Origin: Silene conica
Lineage: Eukaryota > Streptophyta > Magnoliopsida > Caryophyllales > Caryophyllaceae
Assembly (NCBI GenBank): GCA_029255685.2
Contig: CM055320.2
Location: forward strand, 14,700,114 to 14,764,113
Direction of reading: 5' to 3'
DNA length: 64,000 nucleotides
Shown here piece after piece: positions 46,717 through 57,873 of this stretch. Within the stretch, counting starts at the first letter, position 1; the number at the start of each line of letters is the position of its first letter. The position numbers and the translations under genes are program-made. The notes below the pieces were generated by a model. It did no database searches and had not been told where the DNA came from. It saw only the letters and a list, made by a program, of their open reading frames with translations.

Positions 46717-47066
46717 TGGTAAGTTAGTTTTATTATCTGTAAAATTCATACCAAGTTAAAAAAAAAGTCTTAAATTTGATAATTAAAATTAAAGTATTGT
46801 GACAGAAGTCTTGCTTCGAATTTCTTTTCTCACATGGTTGCTCAATTGCAATCAATTCTTTATTAGGATGTTAGACTATTAGACCCATTAGGGTTTGCGT
46901 GCTAAACTAGGCTTAGGTTTAAGCAACATGTGAGGTATTATAAATGCCTTACGATATGTAAACCTACAACATTTTAATAATACAATGCCTCTCTATATTC
47001 TCTAACACGTTTACTTTTTTGACGCTATTGTGAGAAGAATCTTTAATAAACTTTTAATATATAGTA

Positions 47067-47321
47067 CTTCCTCCATTTTTCTATGTTCTTCCCATTTGGT
47101 TTTTGGAGGTCAAAGTTTTCGAACTTTGACCGTAAGTAAGTTAGACAATAATGAATTTTAAGTTATAAAATTAGAACATTTACAATTATTTCAACAAATC
47201 TTCGTGGGGAAAAAAAATTCAATAGAAAAAAATATCGTATAGGTGTCGGAAAAGACGGTCAAAGGTGCGTCTTGGAGACCGCAATAAAGCAAATGGGAAG
47301 AACATAGAAAAATGGAGGAAG
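47067..47321. mobile_element. Stowaway MITE 2
   Basis: The inverted ends CTTCCTCCATTTTTCTATGT and ACATAGAAAAATGGAGGAAG are perfect and extend further inward. TA duplications stand at 47065-47066 and 47322-47323. Confidence 0.93.
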
Positions 47322-47464
47322 TATTAAAAAGTCACGTGACATTTTATTTAAATTGTCTTCCCAAAAACATAATGAACATCATATTTTTATAATTTTTAAC
47401 TAAAAATATGAAAATGATTATTAGTACGGAGTATATGTGTATAAAACAAATTTATAAAATTATA

Positions 47465-47722
47465 CTCCCTTCATTCAAATCCAAATGGTACTTTTGGATT
47501 TTGTATACTATTCACAAATCAACGTTCGGTATCAATTTTCTCCTAATACATAAGAGAAAATATATTCATGCGGGATCTTGTTTGATTCGTTTTCGCGAGT
47601 ACATTGAAAATATCTAACTTTTATAATTTTTGCGAATACGTAGCTAAAGATATTTAGCACGTAAAACGTGCGTTGGCAAACGTGAAAAAACAAAGGTGCA
47701 GAGTGGATATGAATGCAGGGAG
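47465..47722. mobile_element. Stowaway MITE 3
   Basis: CTCCCTTCATTCAAATCC to TGAATGCAGGGAG, flanked by TA. The interior (ACTATTCAC, ATATATTCATG) is shared with MITEs 4, 7 and 8. Confidence 0.88.
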
Positions 47723-47744
47723 TACTTATGAAATAAACGAAGTA

Positions 47745-48002
47745 CTTCCTCCATTTTTATCCAAATACCATATTTGCTTTTTGTACACTATTCACTAATC
47801 AACTTTCAATCTCAATTTTCTCTCAATACGTAAGAAAAAATATATTCATGTGGGGTCTTGTTTAATTCGTCTTTACGAGTACATTGAAAATATATAACTT
47901 TTATAATTTTTACAAATACGTAGTTAAAGATATGAAGCACGCAAAACTTGCGTTGGCAAACGTGATAAAGCAAATAGGGTATTTGGATAAAAATGGAGGA
48001 AG
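47745..48002. mobile_element. Stowaway MITE 4
   Basis: CTTCCTCCATTTTTATCC to GGATAAAAATGGAGGAAG, perfect ends with TA on both sides, 20 bp after MITE 3 and of the same subfamily. Confidence 0.93.
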
Positions 48003-48217
48003 TACATCTTACTGTAGACTTGCATCATATTTAGCACGAAAACAAAAAACCCACTAAAATTCACGAGGATCCATGGATACTCCGTACTTCATAGTGTTTG
48101 GGAATTGGGATAGTTGACTAGGCTTGTCTACAGTCTACTTATTTTTTGTCTATGACCCGATTTCTTAATTGTCATACGGACATGATTCATTGATTCAAGT
48201 CCCACCCACTAATCCTA

Positions 48218-48476
48218 CTCCCTCCATTTTTTTTATATCACCCCATCTCTTTATATACGTTTGCCAATACTCATTTTGTTTCGATTATATCTTTAACTAT
48301 ATACTACTAAAAATTATAAAATTTTGATATTTTTAATCCTCTTATCAAGACAAATTAAAAAAAGATCTCACATGAATATATTTCCGTGAACGGATTGAGA
48401 GAAAACCGACGTTGAATACTCGACTGTGAATAGTGCCAAAAAGGGGAATGGGGTGATATAAAAAAAATGGAGGGAG
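48218..48476. mobile_element. Stowaway MITE 5
   Basis: CTCCCTCCATTTTTTTTATA to ATATAAAAAAAATGGAGGGAG-type ends, TA on both sides. Confidence 0.92.
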
Positions 48477-48576
48477 TACTTCGTAGTATATAACAACAAA
48501 TCTTCCGTGTGACGGGCATATACGTCACAAGCTTGTGACGGGTTAAATACTACTGAATATAAATTTTAATACCTAG

Positions 48577-48873
48577 CATGGGCGGATTTGGGGTGGATAT
48601 GGTAGACAATGTTATAAGATAAAACAATTTAATACCTAGCATGGGGGGATTTGGGGTGGATATGGTAGGCAAGTGTCACCCCCAACATAAAAATAAGAAT
48701 AATTCCTGAATATAAATTTTACAAAAAATGTGTTGGGCTTAGTGGTCAAAAGTGATTATATGTTAGAAGTTTGGTGAGATTGGAGGTTCAAATCTCTTCA
48801 CTTTTTTTTGTACTAACTACGGAAAGAAAAAAAAATTTGCCCTCCCAAAGCAAAAATCCTAGATCCGCCCCTG
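48577..48873. mobile_element. hAT-like MITE with a duplicated left end
   Basis: The left end CATGGGCGGATTTGGGG and the right end GATCCGCCCCTG are imperfect inverted repeats of the hAT CAGGGGCGGA type. Flanks ATACCTAG and CTACCTAA agree at 6 of 8 bases, like a worn 8-bp duplication. The left end with its flank occurs twice, at 48577 and 48640. A tRNA-like B-box phrase (GGTTCAAATCTC) is present, so a SINE origin of the interior was considered. Confidence 0.6.
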
Positions 48874-49865
48874 CTACCTAAATATTCTACTTTTATTTTA
48901 TCTCTTCATATGTGTATATGGTATTACTTGATCCATTGCAAGTTTGTGACGAATATGTCCGTCACAAATAAGAATTTGAGAACATATAATTGGGTTTGTA
49001 CGAGAACTCCTTGCATAGTGAAATCGAACTACGAGAATCTTCACTTATAAATTTAATTTTTTTAAAATAACGATATATTTGTATTTAGCGTATAATTTTA
49101 TGGCTAAAAACATATTTTTGATCGAAATTTTTTAAAATATTAACAAAAATCGAGCCAAAATACAATTTGCTAATATCCATCACCTTGAACATATAGAGTA
49201 CTTAATACTGGAATTCTTTTAGGATCTTTTTACCGCTGCCAAAAAAAATACTGAAATTCATGCACCTATAGCCTGCTCTATTAAACCGAATGCATAAGTG
49301 AGAAGATATCTTATTACTTAACAGCAGGTCTTACTTGTGATGGGTTAATCCACAACTCACAAATTTAAGACGAATACTACGATCACAAATGAAAATTTGT
49401 GATTACTTAATTAAATGTTACTGTAGAAAAACGTCCCAAGATGTCAAGAATCCAATTTACACATCCACGTGTTATGAGTAGTGACTGATCAATAATAAGG
49501 GATCCGTGTACAATAGGGAGATCGGATTGTATGCACAAATACAATTAATCATACACAATTACACATGCATGCATTGCATTATTTGTTACTCCGTAACTCA
49601 AAACCAAACCCAATACCTTATCCGACATCTTATTTAACTTTGTTTCATTTCATATTAATTATACATCTAATAGTACACCCTCAACTCTTATTTAAACCCA
49701 TTCTCTGTACTTTATAAATTTGACATGTTTCTATTTTCCCAACATTGTGTTTTTTGTTTTTCCATTATAGTGAAGTACGGAGTATTACTTAGGAATAATT
49801 TATCTAAAATATCAAATTAGTGGAGATGCGGTATTATACGTATCTACTCAGTACTCGTATATAAT
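48874..49865. other. Gene-free stretch
   Basis: No gene. Short inverted phrases of the GTGACGAATATGTCCGTCAC type at 48935-48970 and 49330-49400 are remains of the MITE family seen at 49870 and 56237. Confidence 0.45.
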
Positions 49866-49869
49866 AAAG

Positions 49870-50063
49870 CAGTAAGTCTTGCTTGCGACGGGTCATCATT
49901 TGTGACGGATATTTTGTGAGATAAAATGGGTAGAAAATGAGTTAGTGGAGAAAGGGGACCACATGAATAGTGTTGGAGAGAGAGAAAAAGTGGGTATTTT
50001 ATAAGAGGAAACGATATCCGTCGCAAGCTTGCGACGGATAGTGTGATTGCAAATAAGAATTTT
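49870..50063. mobile_element. MITE with GACGGATAT palindromes, copy 1
   Basis: Both ends contain facing TTGCGACGG / CCGTCGCAA motifs, giving a hairpin nested in the terminal repeat. The class is not assigned. Related copies are at 55063 and 56237. Confidence 0.65.
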
Positions 50064-50277
50064 GATGCAATTTATCTCAACTGATAATGTTATAAGAAGT
50101 GATATGTGATATGCTACTCTCTTCATATCTTGTTGACGTTCTCATTTTATTAAAATACTCCTCGCGTATATTCTACAAATGAAAACATTTATTAAGAAAC
50201 GGAGGCAGTAATATGAATGACTTGGGTGGGCTGGCTCTGAGCTCACCAACATATATTGATCTTATGCTTCCTTTATA

Positions 50278-50369
50278 CTATCCTCCGTTTTTATATAATG
50301 TTCCCATTTGTTGAATATATGAGTGTACTATTTTAATAAAATGGGTACATTATATAAAAATGGAGGAAG
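50278..50369. mobile_element. Stowaway MITE 6
   Basis: A 92-bp element with ends of the CTATCCTCCGTTTTTATATAA / TTATATAAAAATGGAGGAAG type and TA on both sides; nearly the whole element folds on itself. Confidence 0.88.
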
Positions 50370-50464
50370 TATAAACAAAAAATTAAAAAGAAATATGAAT
50401 GCATGCAATTCGTCCATTTTCTCACTCGAACTTGAATAACTGGATTAAAATTTAGGGTGAGATA

Positions 50465-50991
50465 TAGGGTTGTACAAATATTGGACTGGACCGGACCGCA
50501 CACCTAGCGGTCCGGTCTACGGGTCATCAAAATGTGGAAAACTGGTCCGTGGTCTTAGCCGGTTTAAATCCGCGGGTTAACTCTTTAGACCGGTTGATGG
50601 ACCTGATGCATATAATTTCGTGATTTTTTTTATTGTTTGCTAAACTTAGAATCTGAAATTTCAAAACTTCATTTTTAATATTTGAACATAATCTACTTCC
50701 TTAATAAGATTTATAAGACTACAAGAGATTGCGTTCTAATTTTTAAGATTTATAAAAGCCGTATATGTGTAGTGTACAATATAACATACTAGTTATGAAT
50801 TTATTAGTTTAAAAGAATGACATTACGAAATTGGTGGTCCAAAGGTTACAGTCCGGGTTTAGACCGGACCTAGAGGTCGGTCCAAAGTCCGGTCTTTGAG
50901 CTCAGCGGTCCGGTCAACGGGTCAAGAAGGGTCCACGGTCCACTCCGGTCCGGTCCACTCCGAACCGCATTTGGACCTTTGTACAGCCCTA
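50465..50991. mobile_element. hAT MITE, 527 bp
   Basis: The ends TAGGGTTGTACAAA and TTTGTACAGCCCTA are inverted. The flanks GTGAGATA (50457-50464) and GTGAAATA (50992-50999) agree at 7 of 8 bases. Both ends carry many GGTCCGGTC-type repeats. Confidence 0.9.
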
Positions 50992-51637
50992 GTGAAATAA
51001 AGACCGAATATCAATTTCTAAAAATACTACGTAAATAAATAAATAAAACTATAACAGTAATCAATTTCTTTAAAATAAAATATTTAACTATAAAACTATC
51101 AATATTTTATTGTTTGACCAAACGACTAACCTTCATCATCGTGTAGCCTGTAATTCTTTTATTATGGTAAAACTAGTTTTAATCCCGTACAAATTGCACG
51201 GGACACGGGATTGCAGGTTCAAGTATTGTTATTTATAAATAATGATTAGTTATATTTTCGATTTTCGATTTGTAATATAATTTTATATGACCGATATACT
51301 AAAAATATTATAATATTAACATACAGTTTATATTCAAAGTATATCAAAACGCAATCAATCTATATAAATTTGAAATATCATAACAGAATTACAATATACA
51401 ATGATAAGTAAATGTTAATACAAAAATCTCAAAATTTTCTTCATTATATATGCATTTTTCATCGTCACAACTCACTCATAAATCAGAGTTGTCAACATGT
51501 CGAATTTTTTAGAGATGGTTTGAAAGCCGATAGTTCCACCTTACCTCATTCAAATAATGAAATAGGTTGGTCCTACTCTAGGGGATTAATATAGTTTTTT
51601 TACCTTATCAGAGAAAAAGATATGACTGCCCCAAAAC

Positions 51638-52333
51638 TAGAGATGGCAATGGATCCCGGATCCTACCCAGATCCACCAGACCCTATACCCAATGGTAGGA
51701 TATGGATCTCATTATTTGCGATCCTTAGGATCCGGGTCAGATCCATATCCTTATACGAATATGAGGGTAGGATCTGGATCCCACCATTAAGATCCAGATC
51801 CTACCCTTGGACCCTCTTTTAGTTTATATAAGGATAATTTTTGGATAGATTCGACCCTTCAAAGGTAGATCATGAAAATAAGGAATGAAGTATTAGTGTT
51901 TAGTTTGTTTGAACAATTTGTTTTATTATGAATTGTTGGAATTATAATTATTTTGTGTTTTGTAAACCTTATTTGTAAGTTGCTATAATAAGACTTTTTA
52001 ACCCTTTGTACACTCTTTTTGTTTATTTTGGACTATGATTTTTAAACTAGTGAAGCTAATAAAGATTAATTCAACTAAAACATCGTCTCTAATTTACAAG
52101 TAAAAGTGAAATAGTGTATAATAGTGACTTGGTGCGGTTTCATTTGAATGTATTGTTTGAGATTGACGGATATGTATTTTATCCAGATCCTACCCAGATC
52201 CTTAGGATAAGGATATGGATCTACAAATTTCGGACCCTAAGGATAAGGGTAGGATCTGGATATACCATTTAAAAATGGATCTGGATCTGGATCCTATAGG
52301 ATCCTGTCCAGATCCTACCCATTGCCATCTCTA
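51638..52333. mobile_element. hAT MITE nested in the Helitron, 696 bp
   Basis: The ends TAGAGATGGCAATGG and CCATTGCCATCTCTA are perfect inverted repeats. CCCAAAAC stands on both sides (51630-51637 and 52334-52341), a perfect 8-bp duplication. Many GGATCC/GGATCTGGATC motifs fill both ends. Confidence 0.95.
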
Positions 52334-52882
52334 CCCAAAACCCGTCATTACTCGTGTTTTTGTAAATGTTAAGTATCTATTATGGTATTTTTCTTTTGCA
52401 ATTTCATGAATATCCCATTTTTTTATCGTGTCATTATTAATTTAATATTTGGAGCGTTTTTTTCAAATAATATTTATGTGAAACTTTACACATAAACTCT
52501 TGAATAGTTACTTTTTACCGTAATTAAAATTTTCTTCCATGAAGTTTTTATGCTAGAATTTTGTGGTATTTTTTCGTATTTTTATCATTGTCTTCTTTTG
52601 TAGTTTTAAATAATTTTTTTAGATTAGTTCTTGTGTTTATATTTTGGGCATGCTGATATTGATATGATTATCATGAAAAATAAATGTACGTTTGTTATTT
52701 ATATACAAAATTAAAAATGAATATAACTTTTCTTGACTTACTTGATATAGTTTAACTAACATTTTTGGTCATATTATTGTTCCAAAAATACTTTAAAATA
52801 ACTAATTTTAAGAGGTTATTTATTTGATTAACTTGATTTGTTAAAATTGAAAATGAAAATAATACTAATTAACATACAAAAT

Positions 52883-53340
52883 ATTATATAATATTTAATT
52901 TTATGTTATACAAATTGACCGTTTTTCGTAGGAATTCATGTTTACGAATTTATATAAAAATGTTACGTAATATTTCTGAAACTACGATATCAGGCATTTA
53001 TTTAGAATATCGGGCGGTTATGACTCAGGGAATTCATCAAACACATTGCGGGACCCACCTAAGAGAATTAAAAAATATAATACATTGTTGTCTAATCGTT
53101 TTAGACGGGTCGGGACACATATATTCGATTATATAATATTTAATTTTATTTTATACACATTGACCGTTTTTCGTAGGAATTCATGTTTATAAATTTATAT
53201 AAGAATGTTACGTAATAATTTTGAAACTACGATATCGAGAATTTATTTAGAATATCGGACGGTTATGACTCAGGAAATTCATTAAAATTCATTAAACACA
53301 TTGCGGGACCTACCTGAGAGAATTAAAAAAAAAATCAAAA
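52883..53340. repeat. Tandem repeat of about 245 bp, two copies
   Basis: The copies start at 52883 and 53128 and share TTGACCGTTTTTCGTAGGAA, GGTTATGACTCAGG and ACACATTGCGGGACC. The second copy is shorter and has diverged. Confidence 0.88.
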
Positions 53341-53398
53341 CATGCGTTGATGACGTGGCTCAACCAGGGCTTCTGAAATGTTTCTGTAATTATATAGA

Positions 53399-54309
53399 TA
53401 AAATTAATCTAACTTCACATTCCAAGATTACAATAAAAAAGTTTTACAATTAGAAAATAAATATAAACAAAAGAAAATAGGAGTATACTATAAAAAATAT
53501 ATGAATAATCTTATCAATATTAATACAAGAACATTTCGTACAATGTCGTGCGTCCATTTTCTTTTATTTTTTTATTTTTAAATAAATGTAGAACCACAAC
53601 AAAAAATATGTAATTAATTTATGTAAAACCAACTTGATAATAATAGAATAATCAATACAATATTTCAATGAACCACCATCATCAATTCCATTTATATTGC
53701 ATAAATAATACGATATGAATGCGGAATTTTCCAATAGTCAACATAGTCCATCAATAATACAAAAATAAAATAAAAAGATGAACAAAAAACATCATTAGAC
53801 AATGTTAATATTATTTTACAAGCTTTTAACTCTAACATTTTGACCATCGTAATAACAAATTTTCGAGATATTACTAAATTTCAGTAATTTTTTAAATAAG
53901 AAATAGTTTTCAACAAAAAATGTTAATAAATAGTACAGTATTGTTTTAATTTCAATTTAAAAATGAGATCTACAAAAAGTTAAAAATAAATGAACTATAA
54001 AACTTTGTTGAGTAGATTTTAGAGCATTCCGTTAAAATAATATTGTAAAGAAATTCGTTATAGATATTATATTGAGCTTATCCACTAGAATAAGTAGATC
54101 TAGAAATTTTTGTTACATATTTTGCACTGAATTCATGCATTTTTTCAGAGATTTAAAACTTGTGTAAGCTTTAAACCCTTACCATTTTTGCACGTATTTT
54201 AAACTATTATCCTTAAAAAAAGAAATAAAGTTTAAGATTTTTAAATATCAATCATTATATCGGTGTTATTAAAACTATACCCGTGTAATTTTACACGGGT
54301 TAAAAACTA
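53399..54309. other. AT-rich gene-free stretch
   Basis: No gene. A hairpin CCCGTGTAATTTTACACGGG at 54281-54301 resembles a Helitron 3' hairpin but lacks a clean CTAG end. Confidence 0.5.
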
Positions 54310-54567
54310 CTCCCTCCATTCATATCCACTTCGCATGTTTTTATTTTGTACACTATTTATAAGTGAACATTTAATTTCAATTTTTTTTCTAATAGATAAG
54401 AGAAAATATATTCATGTGAGTTTTTTTTTTATTCGTCTTCACGAGTACATTGAAAATATCTAATTTTTATAATTTTGTAAATATATAACTAAAGATATTT
54501 ATTACGTAAAACGTGAGTTGACAAACATAAAAAAACAAACATGCAAAATGGATTTGATGGTAGGGAG
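54310..54567. mobile_element. Stowaway MITE 7
   Basis: CTCCCTCCATTCATATCC to GGTAGGGAG; TA at the left flank. Same subfamily as MITEs 3, 4 and 8. Confidence 0.87.
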
Positions 54568-54744
54568 TGGCAAGGTTCCCATTAATTTGGAACAAGCTTC
54601 TAACTTGATCATGGTTCGTAGTCAATTTGTGCATAAACGAAGTCAATTTTAATATCCCTCTAAAATATTAAAATTGGACAAATATTATCCCACGGTGATA
54701 ACAAAAATATTTTTTTTGATTTTCTATACAATTTAGTGAATTTA

Positions 54745-54998
54745 CCACTCTATTTAAATCTTCATTACAAGTTTTTCTTTTATACACTATTCACATGTGA
54801 ATATTTAATTTCAATTTTTTCTTAATACGTAAGAGACAATATATTCATGTGGGATTTTGTTTTATTCGTCTTTACGAATAAATTGAAAATATATCTTTTA
54901 TAATTTTTGCGAATACGTAGCTAAAAATATTTGACACGTAAAACGTGCGTTGAAAATTGTGAAAAAGGAAATGCGTAGCGTGGATTTGAAGAGGAAGT
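54745..54998. mobile_element. Stowaway MITE 8 (worn)
   Basis: The interior matches MITEs 3, 4 and 7 (ACTATTCAC, AATATATTCATGTGGG, AAAACGTGCGTTG). The right end GAGGAAG-TA is kept and the left end has decayed. Confidence 0.8.
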
Positions 54999-55062
54999 AT
55001 ATATTTGACTCTTCTTAAATTAAATACGAATTAAAAATCCGTGCTTAAAATTTAAAAAGTAA

Positions 55063-55221
55063 GTCCTGTTTAAGACGGGTATTATCCGTCTTAAGCTTAA
55101 GACAGGTCAAATACCACCAAATGGGGTTAATAAAGATAAAAACTGTCATTTTCTAGGTAACAAGTGGAATAATTTGGTATGTAATTGACCCGTCCAGGCC
55201 GTCTTACACTTAAGATTGATA
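55063..55221. mobile_element. MITE with GACGGATAT-type palindromes, copy 2
   Basis: The left part has TTAAGACGGGTATTATCCGTCTTAA-like facing arms; the right part has a weaker inverse (GACCCGTCCAGGCCGTCTTA). It is the most diverged of the three. Confidence 0.5.
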
Positions 55222-56236
55222 ATAACGGGTTAAGATTTAAATTGAGGCATTGAGCAAAACACTCTCTCATTTCTCTAAAAAAAAACTCTAGCCTCCATCA
55301 ATCAAATTTGGGGCTTCTATCGACTATTGATCGATGGTAAGCCCCCATAAAACTTTATTTATCAATTTTTACTATAAAACCTTACGAATTAATCAATAAA
55401 AGTCTTCCTTTTGTTGAGATTCGTTCGTTTGTCTCTATTTTTGGAGTTTTTTCAGTCCTTGTTATTCTAGGTTTTAGTTTTATTGGAAATATAGATAAGA
55501 GCGTCTTGGTCGTTTCTTATATGGTGCAGATGCGGAAGATCGGTTTTGTAATAGATCGTTATATGGTATTACATATGTTGCCGATTTGTTGGTTGCACTC
55601 AATTTGGTCAGATGAAATCGTCTCTTGTCAAGGCTCAAGATCCTACGATCCTCTTGTGAAAACTGTTTGCGGCGATATAATAGATGACGTGTTTTGAAGC
55701 TTTTCAAGTTACAGATCTTTCATTGAACAAGTTTTTATTTTATTTGATTCTAGTTAAGTTGTATCCAGTCAAATTACACGTATATGGTAGATATCGTATT
55801 ACTTTTTATTAATAGATTGGAAAAAAAATTAAAATTAAAATGAGGCCACACGTAGGGATGTGGGAACAAAGATAGGAAACATGAAGAGACATGACGACAT
55901 ATTCTGGTGTAACCTCCTTCTTGCTTTCATGTTCATGCACCAAATGTCGTGTAATTTTATTACTCCAAATGTAGAAATATTGCTAAAATCAACGTCGTCA
56001 GATCCTCTGAACAACAAATACACCACTAAATTGTTTATGTTACTACAAAATCGTATTGCTCATCGGATGCACGACTGCACGTGGTCAAATTAAATGGATA
56101 ACTCATATTTTAGTCTTTAACCGTAACTTATATATCTTGACCCACTTTCATTTTTACAAGCAAAAGCTCACAATCTAAATCACTAGTCCAATTATTTTGT
56201 TCACTTTTCAACATTTAAATTACTAATTTTACAGTA
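55222..56236. other. Gene-free stretch
   Basis: No protein motif recognised. The start (55255-55500) is rich in CTCTCTC and CTCTAGCC phrases and resembles a transcribed leader, perhaps of an old retroelement. The short frames here look like chance. Confidence 0.4.
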
Positions 56237-56427
56237 AATCTCTTTTGTGATGAATATATCCGTCGCAAACTTGTGACGGGTCAAGTGCTCTCACCACTTG
56301 TGTATACTCGTATAAGACAAAATATTGAAAACCGCCAACGCTTTGTCTTTTTCTACCAAGTGGGTAATATTTGACTCGTCGTAAGTTTGCGACGGATATG
56401 TCCGTCACAAACGAGAATTTGTGCTAG
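56237..56427. mobile_element. MITE with GACGGATAT palindromes, copy 3
   Basis: Inverted ends of about 60 bp: TGATGAATATATCCGTCGCA...CACCACTTG at left and CAAGTGGG...GACGGATATGTCCGTCACA at right. Confidence 0.75.
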
Positions 56428-56609
56428 TTTTATACTCGTGTAAAAAAAATGCACGGGTTGAGTTATATTAATAGATACGACACCGAAATGATGAAACTCA
56501 GTCGAGCTGTAGCATGTCGTAAGAAACTAAGAATATTAGCAATATGAACATAAAAAGTGATGACAATTATCTTTTTTATCGACTCGTTTCAACTATAATA
56601 TAAAATATA

Positions 56610-56801
56610 CTCCCTCTTATTCAACCTAATCTTCCCTCTTTTCTTATTCGTGATAATCACGTTTTCTTCCCCCTTTCCTTATTTGGTAAGCTTTTTGTGG
56701 CCCAAATTCAATTTCATGTGGGGTAGGTTGATTTGTGTGGTCCAAATTCATTTTTTTAATTCTTGGGTAAAAAGAAAGGGGAAGAATAGGCTGAATAGGA
56801 G
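56610..56801. mobile_element. Stowaway MITE 9, inside L1 ORF1
   Basis: CTCCCTCTTATTCAACCTAA to GGCTGAATAGGAG, TA on both sides. It interrupts the minus-strand L1 ORF1 just after its zinc-knuckle codons. Confidence 0.85.
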
Positions 56802-57722
56802 TAGATGTTTTCTCTGTTCACTCGGATTTCATGTGTGTGGCCTATCCTTTTACAGGTATGGCAGAAATAGGGTACCCATTCATAGTCTATCTTCTGTTCA
56901 ACAACACCTCGATAGGGTGTTTTGAACTTAACAGTTTTAGGCAATTTTTGTGAGATATCCACTTCCACCAAAACCCTTGCAAAAGCCAGCTTACTCTTCT
57001 TTGTGGCATACTCATCTGCACATATGGGTCTACCAACAGATCGAGCTAACAACTTTACTTAATCCATTATCTGACCAAAAACATGGGTCCTGATTAGGGA
57101 ATTTAACCCATCTGGGCACCTTTGACACAACATACATCTCCTCAACAATTGTAGTGTTCCAATATTTAAGAATCAATGGGAAGCCCTGCATATTCCAAGA
57201 ATTATTAATGATTGTATGACAATCAGCAACATTAGTAAACTGAAAAAAGAACCAACCCTTAAAGAAATATAACACTTCAGGGGTGGCGACATGATTCCAT
57301 GATTTAGATACCAAAGACGTCATATGATCAAGAGTTGTTTGGCGTCCCATAACTATTCTAACTAAGGTGTGTTTTCAATAATCTATTTCAGCAGCAATGT
57401 CTCCTTCCTCAATTTCAATTTCCTCATCGATTTTAGGTTTTACATATGATAACCCCATACCGTTATTAGAAATATTAGAGAATTTCTCACCAGTTTGTCG
57501 CGTGACTGGTGGCTGGGTGGCAGAAGAGGTTTCGGCACTAGATCCAACAAACAACTCAGCTAAAGTAGCTTTAGGAGGAAGCGGAACCGCAGTCTCAATA
57601 ACCGACACCGTCTCTTCTGCAACTTCCTCTTCCACTTCAGAGCTACCGGCATCATCACAGTCCATTAGAATTGAGGATCGCGCACGACCTCTCCCCCGGC
57701 CTCTCCCACGGCCCCTAGGCAT
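56802..57722 (-). pseudogene. L1 LINE ORF1 (DUF4283 and CCHC-type), truncated
   Basis: From MPRGRGRGRGRGRARSS (57722, minus) the frame runs through an acidic linker into the plant L1 ORF1 core: LVSKSWNHVATPEV, FFQFTNVADCHTII, SWNMQGFPLILKYWN, VPRWVKFPN, then VGRPICADEYAT, FARVLVEVDI and YEWVPYFCHTCKRIGH, the start of a zinc knuckle. It would bind LINE RNA. A stop lies near 57,372 and a one-base frameshift near 57,055. It ends at MITE 9, and nothing recognisable continues beyond, so most of this L1 is missing. A short 5' leader reaches the microsatellite at 57801. Confidence 0.85.
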
Positions 57723-57800
57723 GACGAATGTAGGAATGAACCACTCCTATGGAATGATTTTCAGAGGATTTTTCTTAGTCAGAGAAGGAAGAGAGAGAGG

Positions 57801-57838
<38 letters not shown>
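57801..57838. repeat. (ATT)n at the 3' end of the non-LTR element
   Basis: Nearly 13 units. On the minus strand it reads (TAA)n directly after the element's 3' end. Confidence 0.97.
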
Positions 57839-57839
<1 letters not shown>

Positions 57840-57873
57840 AAAACCAGGAACTTTTATTAAACATAATAGAAAA

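Larger units (their letters stand above)
51173..53398 (-). mobile_element. Nonautonomous Helitron, 2.2 kb
   Basis: On the minus strand the 3' end has a hairpin (CCCGTGCAATTTGTACGGG), then ATTAAAACTAG, followed by T. The 5' end begins TCTATATAATTACAG after an A and continues with TGAGCCACGTCATCA, a phrase common in plant Helitrons. This gives the expected A|TC...CTAG|T insertion. No Rep/helicase is encoded. A hAT MITE is nested at 51638 and a tandem repeat at 52883. Confidence 0.75.

Noticed and set aside
48720-48800. A tRNA gene or tRNA-derived SINE, from GGTTCAAATCTC and an A-box-like phrase
   Set aside because: No cloverleaf can be drawn, and the flanking ends look like those of a hAT MITE. 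The same holds for 23640-23815.
55506-56093. Short frames of 63 to 77 codons as host genes
   Set aside because: They overlap on both strands, have no motif or splice context, and lie in AT-rich repeat-bordered DNA.
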